The notes below the pieces were generated by a model. That model searched no databases and was not told the origin of the DNA. It saw nothing but the letters and a program-made list of their open reading frames with translations. Below are positions 10,458-17,920 of a stretch of DNA of 21,314 nt, piece by piece. The stretch is from Bacteroidota bacterium (lineage in GTDB: Bacteria; Bacteroidota; Kryptoniia; Kryptoniales; JAKASW01), in contig JAJYOS010000008.1 of assembly GCA_021796055.1 (NCBI GenBank), positions 1-21,314 of the forward strand, given 5' to 3'. Every line of letters starts with the position of its first letter. The stretch's first letter is position 1. Position numbers and translations under genes: made by a program.

Positions 10458-11558
10458 ATGAAATTTCGAAATCCATCCGGTTCAGTCGTCAAACTATTTC
10501 CCTCGAAGCTCGTATTTCTTGTCTTTGCACTGGCAGTTGTTGGTTGCAGCATGAACGCATTTGCGGAGAGACACCATGGGAATGCGATTGTCGATTCTTG
10601 CATGGTAAACCCTGGCGCGCCATATCCTCAGTGTCACGCGTCCACTATCGTTGAAGTGTCGCCGGGACATCTGGCTGCCGCGTGGTTCGGAGGAACTCGC
10701 GAAGGGAATTCGAATGTCGGGATATGGTTTGCGCTAATGAAGGACGGTAAGTGGCTCCCCGCGAAGGAAGTCGCTACTGGACGTCAATCCGACGGCAAGA
10801 GATATCCTACTTGGAACCCGGTGCTCTTCGCGCCGAGAAAAGGGCTGCTTGTTCTCTTCTACAAGGTCGGGCCGAGCCCGAGCACGTGGTGGGGAATGAT
10901 GATGAAGTCTTTTGACGGTGGATTGACCTGGAAGAACCCCGAGCGTCTCCCAAACGGTGTCCTGGGCCCGATCAAGGATAAACCCGTATTACTCCCGGAT
11001 GGGACATGGTTATGTGGATCCAGCGAAGAGGCAGGCGGGTGGAGAGTATATTTTGATTTGACGAGCAATGAAGGCAGGAGCTGGAAGATTGTAGGTCCCG
11101 TCGATGGCGGAGGCGAGTTCCATGCCATACAGCCGACCATTCTTTCCTATCCTCAAGGACAGCTTGAAGCGCTGTGCAGAACGCAAGAGGGAGTCATAGC
11201 AGAGACCTGGTCCAGTGACGGAGGTAATTCGTGGTCACCACTAAAATCGACCGGCCTTCCGAACCCGAACTCGGGCATAGACGCGGTAACACTGCGGGAC
11301 GGGATGCAGCTCCTCGTCTACAACGATTCCGGAATCATACCCGGGAGACCCATCGAGAGCTATCGCTGTCCTTTGAACGTTGCGATTTCAAAAGACGGAG
11401 TAAAGTGGACGAACGTTCTCACGCTTGAGGACAAGCCGTTGCCTTCCGGGTACGCGTATCCGGCGGTCATCCAGTCCTCGAACGGTCTCGTGAGAATTAC
11501 ATACACTTGGAACAGAGAGCACATAAAATACGTGGCGATAAATCCTGCGAAACTTTGA
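10458..11558 (+). CDS. Sialidase/neuraminidase-like beta-propeller, predicted lipoprotein
   Basis: A 366-residue exported protein. A hydrophobic segment (about 17-29) leads to VVGC with C30, a possible lipobox; cleavage after the nearby AFA is an alternative. The rest is a BNR/sialidase propeller with four Asp-box-like turns: SFDGGLTW (151-158), TSNEGRSW (202-209), SSDGGNSW (252-259) and ISKDGVKW (310-317). The early block AAWFGGTREGNSNVGIW and a late arginine in SYRCPLNVA resemble a widespread group of sialidase-fold proteins annotated as exo-alpha-sialidase. Their true substrate is mostly untested, so activity on sialic acid is not claimed. No sialic-acid catabolism genes are nearby. The ATG has no clear Shine-Dalgarno sequence. 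The zinc-ribbon gene starts 12 bp downstream, suggesting co-transcription. Confidence 0.85.
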   Translation: MKFRNPSGSVVKLFPSKLVFLVFALAVVGCSMNAFAERHHGNAIVDSCMVNPGAPYPQCHASTIVEVSPGHLAAAWFGGTREGNSNVGIWFALMKDGKWLPAKEVATGRQSDGKRYPTWNPVLFAPRKGLLVLFYKVGPSPSTWWGMMMKSFDGGLTWKNPERLPNGVLGPIKDKPVLLPDGTWLCGSSEEAGGWRVYFDLTSNEGRSWKIVGPVDGGGEFHAIQPTILSYPQGQLEALCRTQEGVIAETWSSDGGNSWSPLKSTGLPNPNSGIDAVTLRDGMQLLVYNDSGIIPGRPIESYRCPLNVAISKDGVKWTNVLTLEDKPLPSGYAYPAVIQSSNGLVRITYTWNREHIKYVAINPAKL

Positions 11559-11569
11559 GCAGTGTCCGA

Positions 11570-11782
11570 ATGCCAAATCACGAAACAAAAAGCGAACCTG
11601 CGCCAAATGAGAATGAGGCGGAGCGGCAAATGGTCGAGCCTGGTTTAAGTGCGCCATCAAATGAAGTCTCAGATAACGAGTACTGGAACTACTGCGATAA
11701 TTGCGGAACGAGGCTGGAGACATTTCGCTGCAGATACGTTTGCCCGAAGTGCGGCTTCTTCCATTCGTGCAGCGAGCCGTAA
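11570..11782 (+). CDS. Small zinc-ribbon protein of unknown function
   Basis: About 70 residues from the ATG at 11570. The first 35 or so are polar, acidic and probably disordered. The C-terminal 30 carry CDNC and CPKC separated by 13 residues (GTRLETFRCRYVC...), plus extra Cys in RCRYVC and HSCSEP. This is a four-cysteine zinc-ribbon arrangement with additional thiols. Similar short proteins ending in a VCPxCGxFxxCS pattern occur in several phyla as hypothetical proteins; that statement is from memory, not a search. The frame is open further back to a TTG at 11507 inside the sialidase gene, but the 12-bp gap to the ATG and the composition favour the shorter form. A role in nucleic-acid or protein binding is only a guess. 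Confidence 0.65.
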   Translation: MPNHETKSEPAPNENEAERQMVEPGLSAPSNEVSDNEYWNYCDNCGTRLETFRCRYVCPKCGFFHSCSEP

Positions 11783-11821
11783 GAGATTTTTCAACAAACA
11801 AAAAACGAACAAGGAGTAGAG

Positions 11822-11938
11822 ATGAACAAGAAGACAAAAGTTGCCAAAAAGAAGCATCACCAAAAAGTAAAGAAGCTGAAGGCCAAAACCCGGGCACGCC
11901 GCGCAGCCGCTGCCAAAGCTAAAGCGACACAGGCATAA
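11822..11938 (+). CDS. 38-residue very basic Lys/Ala/Arg-rich small protein
   Basis: A tiny gene starting MNKKTKVAKKKHHQKVKK and ending in an alanine-rich tail (RRAAAAKAKATQA). About 17 of 38 residues are Lys or Arg and two more are His, with no acidic residue. A good ribosome binding site, AAGGAG, lies 6 bases before the ATG, which supports real translation and is better than that of most large genes here. It starts 39 bp after the zinc-ribbon stop. The composition resembles small ribosome-associated or nucleoid-associated basic peptides, such as ribosomal protein extensions or histone-H1-like tails. No specific family is recognised. A hairpin follows 9 bp after the stop. Confidence 0.65.
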   Translation: MNKKTKVAKKKHHQKVKKLKAKTRARRAAAAKAKATQA

Positions 11939-11947
11939 ATGGGAGAC

Positions 11948-11983
11948 TAAAGCCGGTTGGCGTTAAAAAGGGAACCGGCTTTA
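11948..11983 (+). promoter_or_regulatory. Perfect 11-bp inverted repeat spanning the TTG start of the inositol-phosphatase gene
   Basis: TAAAGCCGGTT (11948-11958) and AACCGGCTTTA (11973-11983) are exact reverse complements around a 14-base loop. The left arm contains the first two bases of the TTG at 11957, which ends at 11959 just inside the loop. It could be a weak terminator for the small-gene operon, as only three T's follow, or a translational control hairpin for the next gene. Confidence 0.6.
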
Positions 11984-12766
11984 AACGTCACATTGAAATC
12001 ACATCAGAAAGAACTTGAATATGCTCTGAAGGTTGTCAAGGCCTCCGAGCGTATCACGCTCAAATACTTCCGCTCAAAATTCCGCGTCGACTACAAATCG
12101 GACAAGAGTCCGGTTACGATCGCGGACAAGTCATGCGAGAAATTTCTCATCGGAGAGCTTTCGAAGAAATTTCCCGAGCACGGATTTTTCGGTGAAGAGT
12201 TCGGCGATAATTCAGAAGGGCATGAGTACCGGTGGATCATAGATCCGATCGACGGCACCAGGAACTTCACGCGCGGCATACCTTACTGGGGTACGCTGTG
12301 TGGCCTGGAACACGAAGGTGAAATTATTGCCGGCATCATGTCGCTGCCCGCTTTGAAAAAGACTTACTACGCTTCCAGAAAACACGGAGCCTTCTGCAAC
12401 GGTAAAAGGATCAGGGTAAGTAAGCTGAAGGAACTCGAGAAATCGTCCATCGTGTATGGAGGCTTGAAATACTTCCTCGGGACGAAGTACGAAAAGGGCT
12501 TCCTTGACATCACGAATCTGTCGTACCATGATCGAGGTTTCGGTGACTGCTTCGGATATACCTTTGTAGCCGAAGGGGAGGCCGAAGCTATGCTCGATCC
12601 GATAGTGAGCCCGTGGGATGTCGCGGCGATAAAGCCGATCATCGAAGAGGCTGGTGGGATCTTCACGGACTTCGAAGGGAACGCGACGGTTTACGCCAAG
12701 ACCGCGCTGGCGGCGAATCCGTACTTGCATGCGGCGTTGCTCGAGAAGCTACGACTCATCTCCTGA
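11957..12766 (+). CDS. Inositol-monophosphatase-family phosphatase (HisN-like possibility)
   Basis: A 269-residue metal-dependent phosphatase of the IMPase/FBPase/CysQ superfamily. Metal ligands are in place: GEE (E80, E81), DPIDGTRN (D96, D99, T101) and WDVAA (D221). The run WIIDPIDGTRNFTRGIPYWG with FTRG rather than FVHG, together with the short length, recalls the HisN-type histidinol-phosphatases within this family. Inositol-1-phosphate, histidinol phosphate and PAP cannot be distinguished by sequence alone, and no histidine or sulfur genes are adjacent. The start is unusual: the frame is closed by TAA at 11948, leaving TTG at 11957 (GGGAG 11 bases upstream, inside an inverted repeat) or TTG at 11993 (257 residues, no visible ribosome binding site). 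I list the longer form. Confidence 0.85.
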   Translation: MALKREPALNVTLKSHQKELEYALKVVKASERITLKYFRSKFRVDYKSDKSPVTIADKSCEKFLIGELSKKFPEHGFFGEEFGDNSEGHEYRWIIDPIDGTRNFTRGIPYWGTLCGLEHEGEIIAGIMSLPALKKTYYASRKHGAFCNGKRIRVSKLKELEKSSIVYGGLKYFLGTKYEKGFLDITNLSYHDRGFGDCFGYTFVAEGEAEAMLDPIVSPWDVAAIKPIIEEAGGIFTDFEGNATVYAKTALAANPYLHAALLEKLRLIS

Positions 12767-12862
12767 GATTCTCTTCCATGAAGGTGAGTCGCAGTTCGCT
12801 CTTCTGAAAACGAGTTGCCCCCAAAGAGGCTCAACGTACTGAGTGGTGTGTCTTTCTGCAAA

Positions 12863-13052
12863 CATGTCGCCGCTACGCGGCTTAATGGCACCATCTGCGT
12901 TTCAAATTCCGCAAATCCATTTATCCAACTTTCCTCTATTGCATTGTTCCACTGTTCCATCACCCACATCCTGTGACTATGTCACCCCTTCGTGGTTTAG
13001 TATTGCGGACGGATATTATTTTATAATCATTTCGCCCATACGGGGCTGCTTG
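12863..13052. repeat. Three degenerate copies of a short palindromic repeat in a gene-free region
   Basis: The gene-free stretch 12767-13094 contains three related short elements at 12863-12886, 12978-13000 and 13030-13052. They share the approximate core TGTCGCC-N-TACG-GGGCTT. Copy 1 forms GCCGC-TAC-GCGGC, copy 3 forms GCCC-ATACG-GGGC, and copy 2 is an imperfect version (ACCCC-TTC-GTGGT). Between copies 1 and 2 lies a low-complexity run with repeated TTCCA/TGTTCCA units (about 12935-12962). The pattern suggests a decayed REP-like repeat cluster. Nothing else is recognised in the interval, and the open frame across it does not look like protein. Confidence 0.5.
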
Positions 13053-13094
13053 AGATTTTCCAGCCTCACGCATCGCCAAGTCAGTACTATCCCA

Positions 13095-15536
13095 TTATTC
13101 CGCTTTTACTTTGATCACCACCATGGTCATGTCGTCGTGCTGGGGTGCGCCGCCGACAAACTTCCTGACGCCGGAATCTATCTTCGCGATCATCTCTTTT
13201 ACCGGGAGATGGCGTGCCGATTCGATAAGCTGGACAAGCCTCTCTTCGCCGAACTCGTTGGATTCGGAATCCATAGCCTCTGTGAAACCGTCGGTGTAGA
13301 ATACCAGCGCGTCGCCAGGCATCAAGGCTATCTCCATTTCTTCGAGCGTCGAGTCGAACTTCTCTCCGTCGTCAAGTCCGAGGGCCAGGCCGTTTGGCGT
13401 GAAGAGTTTCGCAGAAGTCGAATTCGATGAGAACAAGGCGAGCGGATTGTGTCCTGCGCGGGAAAATTTCACGTTATGTGTCCTGGGGTCAATGACCGCG
13501 TAGATCATGCTTATGAAGGTGCCTCGGGAAATGGAATGGTACACTATCTGGTTGATCTTGTTAAGTACCCTTCTTGGTGATGGCTGATCTTCAGCTGACG
13601 CGAGCAAGGCGCCTTTCGTGAGTGTCATGTATATCGCAGCGGGCAATCCTTTCCCTGACACGTCCGCGATTGCGGTTCCGATGAGACCTCCGTGCATCTG
13701 CACGAAGTCGTAATAGTCGCCGCCGACTTCTAGCGCTGGAATGCACATCCCGCCGAACTCCAGCCGTGGAACAGACGGCGTTGTTCTAGGAAGGAGGTTG
13801 TTCTGTACGTTCTTCGCGATCTCCAGCTCCTTCGCCATACGCTCTCGTTCGCTGATCCGGCGGATGTGCGCAGGCATCAAGTCCACCGTCAGCTCGAAAG
13901 CCTGCTTTCGCCACAAGGCGACTAACGATATGAGAACCGGCAGTACGAACAATACGATCGCGATTAGGGAGTTCGTCTGGAAGTAAGCGTTTGAAGACGA
14001 GAATATGGGTATCAGCCCCTGGGCGGAACAGAAGATCGTACCGGCAACCAAAACCGTTATGAAGTCATATTTCAGGAAGAGCCATATGAATGCTGCGGAG
14101 AGTGCTATGCAGAACAATATCTCCGCGATAACACCATATTCACCGAACGGCATCGGATAGAAAAGCACGGGAAAGAAGAGTATCAAAGAGGCGGCGATCC
14201 CTTTGCCTAATTTCTTTCGCCCAAAGAATGAGAGTATTCCCAATCTCGAGAATGTCTCGCTGAAGAGCGCCATCGCGAAAGCATCTGCGAGCACCTTCAC
14301 CGAAGGAACGAATGAATCCAGCGGCGTACCGCCACCCATGAACTCGCCAGGATATTCATGTAAGCGAAGGAGCGGATGCAGGAGGGCGTACAGGCCGAGA
14401 AACATCCCGCCATAGGCGTAACCGCGCAATACCGATCCGCCAAGCTTTTCGTTGAAGATCTTGAAGTGGGACGCGGCGTCGAACGAGTGAAGCTTCTCAG
14501 GCCATATCGCACGAGCGGACGATTCTCCCACACCCCATGACGAAAATGTGAGTATTGAAACCAGCGGAAGCCAGAGGAGGAAGATGATGCCTGAAACGAT
14601 AAGCGTCAAGTAAAAGATATTCATCGTACCGATCCCCAGGCCTTTCCCAAGGGACGGGAAGGAAAGTGCCATTGCGATGGCTGAAGTAACGTAGAAGGCG
14701 ATGCTTACGAAGAGTGACGATCCTATGCCCGCTTCACCTTCATTGTACCTCTTAAGGAAGATAACAAGCCCCACCGCAAAGAACAGGAACATCGCGATCC
14801 ATGATATGAACGTCAGGAAGACATAAGGATAAGACTTCGCGGCGTAGTCGATCCTGAACTGTTCCGGAGGGCGGTACCTGATGTCCAGGCTCGTAACTTC
14901 GTTCCCATCGAGCCTCGCTTTCAACTCCTCTTTCAAGCCCGGTATCGCGGTGCTGTCGTTTGAAAACGTCAGCGACCAGTCCTGCCTGTGTTCCAGGACG
15001 ACCGGCTCGGACGCGCTCAGCTTCAGTCTTGAAAGAGACACCCCGGTCAGCCGTGAAAGATCGTGGTCTTTCCAGAATTTGCTGAAGTTTGCCAGAGCAA
15101 CGTTTCCTTGGAGAACGATGCCTGAAGCGGTGTCCGGGACGAAGCGCCTGTATTCCGTCAGTTTTCCTCCGGCTGAGATCTCCGCTTCAAACATCGTCCC
15201 GTTTACCGATTGCTTCGCGGGGTCGAACCACAGCACATCCCAGTAATTGAGAGGAAGCGAATCGGACCTTACCGCCTCATTCGTACGATACGTACCCACC
15301 TTCGACCTCGAATACGCGAGCGAGACACCTTCAGCCGAGAAAGTCGTGTTCTGCATCAGGTTCGAAGGGAGTTTCACTCCGACCCTCTCCGCTATCTTTT
15401 TCGAGTAGCTGATGGCCTGGCCGCGGTCCAGTCTGCTGTCTATCGAATAAAGGATTGAATACCTTGGGATTAAAGCAATGAAGAGAACAATACCGGCGAT
15501 TGCTGCCGCCGCGAGAAATATGGCTGATCGTTTCAT
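13095..15536 (-). CDS. Membrane-anchored SpoIIE/RsbU-type PP2C phosphatase with CPBP-like membrane core
   Basis: An 813-residue signalling protein. A membrane span lies at about 5-25, followed by about 210 residues outside the membrane (containing RQDWSLTF and LKARLDGNEVTSLDIRYRPPEQF). A cluster of about eight to ten membrane spans covers 238-560, then a coiled linker (ERERMAKELEIAKNVQNNLLP) and a C-terminal SpoIIE phosphatase at about 590-812. The phosphatase metal sites are intact: D607 in GGDYYDF, D625 in ADVSGKG, D749 in YTDGFTEA and D801/D802 in HDDMT. Such domains dephosphorylate anti-sigma-factor antagonists, for example. The membrane core has a SETFSR motif (E427, R431) like the first CPBP protease motif, but the His-bearing second and third motifs are not seen, so proteolysis is unlikely. 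No anti-sigma or STAS gene is adjacent. The start has no clear ribosome binding site. Confidence 0.88.
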   Translation of the reverse strand: MKRSAIFLAAAAIAGIVLFIALIPRYSILYSIDSRLDRGQAISYSKKIAERVGVKLPSNLMQNTTFSAEGVSLAYSRSKVGTYRTNEAVRSDSLPLNYWDVLWFDPAKQSVNGTMFEAEISAGGKLTEYRRFVPDTASGIVLQGNVALANFSKFWKDHDLSRLTGVSLSRLKLSASEPVVLEHRQDWSLTFSNDSTAIPGLKEELKARLDGNEVTSLDIRYRPPEQFRIDYAAKSYPYVFLTFISWIAMFLFFAVGLVIFLKRYNEGEAGIGSSLFVSIAFYVTSAIAMALSFPSLGKGLGIGTMNIFYLTLIVSGIIFLLWLPLVSILTFSSWGVGESSARAIWPEKLHSFDAASHFKIFNEKLGGSVLRGYAYGGMFLGLYALLHPLLRLHEYPGEFMGGGTPLDSFVPSVKVLADAFAMALFSETFSRLGILSFFGRKKLGKGIAASLILFFPVLFYPMPFGEYGVIAEILFCIALSAAFIWLFLKYDFITVLVAGTIFCSAQGLIPIFSSSNAYFQTNSLIAIVLFVLPVLISLVALWRKQAFELTVDLMPAHIRRISERERMAKELEIAKNVQNNLLPRTTPSVPRLEFGGMCIPALEVGGDYYDFVQMHGGLIGTAIADVSGKGLPAAIYMTLTKGALLASAEDQPSPRRVLNKINQIVYHSISRGTFISMIYAVIDPRTHNVKFSRAGHNPLALFSSNSTSAKLFTPNGLALGLDDGEKFDSTLEEMEIALMPGDALVFYTDGFTEAMDSESNEFGEERLVQLIESARHLPVKEMIAKIDSGVRKFVGGAPQHDDMTMVVIKVKAE

Positions 15537-15645
15537 GGTCGTTGTCCGCTGAATTTAGTACCGGTTAATAACGAATCCAAGCCTGCCGTGGCATGTTTCA
15601 AGACTCAAGGTTGTCTTAGCCGAAAATGGAAATGTTCCGCGTGTT

Positions 15646-15679
15646 TTTGCCTTTCGCTTCCTCCGAAGGTATATTTTTG
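15646..15679 (+). promoter_or_regulatory. Candidate Bacteroidota-type promoter for the M1 peptidase
   Basis: TTTG (15646-15649) and TATTTTTG (15672-15679) match the -33 TTTG and -7 TAnnTTTG consensus described for Bacteroidota, with a 22-bp spacer that is slightly long. It lies in the divergent 267-bp gap 15537-15803, giving a leader of about 120 nt. Apart from AT-rich tracts and a T8 run at about 15766-15773, I see nothing else in the gap. Confidence 0.35.
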
Positions 15680-15803
15680 AAAACAAATTGTCTCGCTCCA
15701 TCGAGATTGAGTTCATAAATAGACTTACGTGCCCCTAAAATAAAGTTGCTTGATAAGCGTTTCTTTTTTTTGAAATGTGAAAAACATCTTAAAGGCATCC
15801 CAA

Positions 15804-17774
15804 ATGAAACAAAACTTTACGGTACTGTTCCTCATTTTCTGCCTCGTCGTCCCGGTCTCGAAAGCCTTCTCGCAAGCCAGCGGTGGGTACGACCCGCATA
15901 AGGTGTTCGATCCAAACTTCGACGCAAACGGAAGCTCGATTTACCGGAGCGCTGACGGCGCCCCAGGACCTGGCTACTGGCAGAACCGCGCCGATTACGA
16001 AATCGCGGCGGCTCTTGACACTACCACCAAGACGATCACGGGAACAGTCAAGATAACTTATACCAACAACAGTCCGAACGAGCTCCACTATGTTTGGCTC
16101 CAGGTCGAACAGAACCAGCTTGCCAAAGGATCGCGCGGAGTCCTTGTAAGCGGCAACGCTCCGCGGACTTTCTACGGGGGCGACAGCATCTCATCCGTCA
16201 AGATCATTCAGAACGGGAAGACTTCGCGTGCGGACTATCTTGTCAACGACACACGCATGCAGATCAGGCTCGAGCGTCCGATACCCGCCAGGGGCGGCAA
16301 GCTCGGAATCATAATCAGATACTCTTTCGTCGTGCCGCCGGCTGGATATGGCAGGACAGGATGGATGCGCTCGAAGAACGGGACGATTTATGAGATCGCC
16401 CAGTGGTACCCGCGAATGGAAGTGTTCGATGACCTGAATGGCTGGAACAGCCTTCCTTTCCTGGGAGACGGCGAGTTTTACTGCGAATACGGTAACTTCG
16501 ATTACAGCGTGACCGTTCCGGCGGACCAAATCGTGGTCGGGTCGGGAGTTCTGCTAAATCCTCAAAGTGTCCTCACCGCGAAGGAACGGAGGAGAATCGA
16601 TGAGGCGCGGAAGAGCGATAAGAGAGTCTACATTGTTTCTCCGGAAGAGATCGGTAAACCGGAGACGCGTCCGACGGAAAAGGGAATGCTGACGTGGCAC
16701 TTCAGAATGGATCATGCGCGTGATGCCGTGTGGGCGTGTTCGCGCGCGTACATTTGGGACGCGGCAAGGATCAATTTGCCGGGCGGGAAGAAATCTCTCG
16801 CCGAATCCGTGTACCCGATCGAGAGCGCGTCCGATTCGGCATGGGGAAGGTCCACCGAGTATACCAAGGCGAGCATAGAAATTTTCTCAAAAGACTGGTA
16901 TGTCTATCCATATCCGGCCGCGATAAACGTCGCCGGACCTGTTGGAGGGATGGAATATCCCGGCATCGTTTTCTGTTGGTGGGGAATGACGGGGAAGACG
17001 CTCTGGGCAGTGACGGCGCACGAGCTGGGACACAACTGGTTTCCGATGATAGTTGGCTCGAACGAACGTCAGAATGCGTGGATGGACGAAGGATTTAACA
17101 CGTTCATAGACATATATGCTTCGGACCAGTTCAACCACGGCGAGTACGCGCCGAAACGCGACGGTGAATTCGATCCTGAGGCAAAGAATCCAGCTCGCGA
17201 TATCGTCCCCTACCTCCTGAACCCGAAGTCACAGCCAATAATATCGTACGCCGACGCGATCCCCGGGCGCTATCTTCATACGCTCGAGTATTACAAGACC
17301 GCACTCGGTCTGTATATGCTTCGCGAATACGTGCTGGGCCATAAGCGATTCGACTACGCCTTCCGAACATACATACGTCGGTGGGCTTATAAACATCCGT
17401 CTCCGGAAGATTTCTTTAGAACGATGAACGATGCCTCTGGAGAAAATCTCAACTGGTTCTGGAAAGAATGGTTCGTCAAGAACTATAAGCTCGATCAAGC
17501 TGTGGACAGCGTTAGTTATGTCGACGGTAATCCGTCAAAAGGGTCGCTCATCACGCTTCAGAACAAGGATCAGATGGTGATGCCGGTAACTGTTGAGGTG
17601 AAGCAGTCGAACGGAGAGGTGGGCAGAATCAATCTTCCCGTCGAGATCTGGGAAACGAGCGGCATATACACATTACATTACGATTCGACAAGTCCAATCG
17701 ACTCGGTAATAGTTGATCCCAATAAAGTCCTTCCTGATGTAAATCCGTCAAACAATGTTTGGGTAGGAAAGTAG
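15804..17774 (+). CDS. Secreted M1-family zinc metallopeptidase
   Basis: A 656-residue aminopeptidase-type enzyme. The N-terminus [25 protein letters not shown] is a classical Sec signal peptide. An N-terminal beta domain (about 55-290) is followed by the catalytic thermolysin-like domain. This holds the substrate-binding GGMEY (381-385), the zinc motif HELGH (H406, E407, H410) and the third ligand E429 in MDEGFNTF, at the exact 18-residue spacing of the M1 family. A catalytic-type tyrosine is likely among the YYKTALGL region. Residues after about 580 form a C-terminal beta domain. No type IX sorting tail is evident, so a periplasmic or released enzyme is likely. The frame also opens nine codons earlier at GTG 15777. 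The ATG is preferred because it begins the signal peptide and has AAAGG upstream. Confidence 0.93.
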   Translation: MKQNFTVLFLIFCLVVPVSKAFSQASGGYDPHKVFDPNFDANGSSIYRSADGAPGPGYWQNRADYEIAAALDTTTKTITGTVKITYTNNSPNELHYVWLQVEQNQLAKGSRGVLVSGNAPRTFYGGDSISSVKIIQNGKTSRADYLVNDTRMQIRLERPIPARGGKLGIIIRYSFVVPPAGYGRTGWMRSKNGTIYEIAQWYPRMEVFDDLNGWNSLPFLGDGEFYCEYGNFDYSVTVPADQIVVGSGVLLNPQSVLTAKERRRIDEARKSDKRVYIVSPEEIGKPETRPTEKGMLTWHFRMDHARDAVWACSRAYIWDAARINLPGGKKSLAESVYPIESASDSAWGRSTEYTKASIEIFSKDWYVYPYPAAINVAGPVGGMEYPGIVFCWWGMTGKTLWAVTAHELGHNWFPMIVGSNERQNAWMDEGFNTFIDIYASDQFNHGEYAPKRDGEFDPEAKNPARDIVPYLLNPKSQPIISYADAIPGRYLHTLEYYKTALGLYMLREYVLGHKRFDYAFRTYIRRWAYKHPSPEDFFRTMNDASGENLNWFWKEWFVKNYKLDQAVDSVSYVDGNPSKGSLITLQNKDQMVMPVTVEVKQSNGEVGRINLPVEIWETSGIYTLHYDSTSPIDSVIVDPNKVLPDVNPSNNVWVGK

Positions 17775-17787
17775 ACGGACTTCTGAC

Positions 17788-17833
17788 AACCGCGATTCGC
17801 CTTCGTTATTGAACAAAAAGGCGAGTCGCGGTT
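17788..17833. terminator. Long hairpin between convergent genes, likely bidirectional terminator
   Basis: AACCGCGATTCGCCTT (17788-17803) pairs with AAGGCGAGTCGCGGTT (17818-17833): 16 base pairs including one G-U, with a 14-base loop. It starts 13 bp after the M1 peptidase stop and is followed by a broken T-rich stretch (TTTCTCATAACTTT). The kinase gene ends about 90 bp beyond, converging on it, so it may serve both. Confidence 0.7.
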
Positions 17834-17920
17834 TCTCATAACTTTACTGAATCAGTATCCCTCTCATCTTTTTCAGCGTCTCCACCGAGCAATGGGTCGG
17901 TTGGATGAATTAACTATCAG

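Noticed and set aside
12767..13094. Possible CRISPR array or tRNA in the gene-free gap
   Set aside because: The repeats are short, diverged and irregularly spaced (about 115 and 53 bp), with no constant spacer length. No cloverleaf could be drawn.
12843..13430. A 195-codon plus-strand open frame crossing the gap and the end of the phosphatase gene
   Set aside because: Its second half is antisense to the conserved SpoIIE motifs, and its first half is the palindromic-repeat region. The translation shows no domain-like pattern, so it is treated as a shadow frame.
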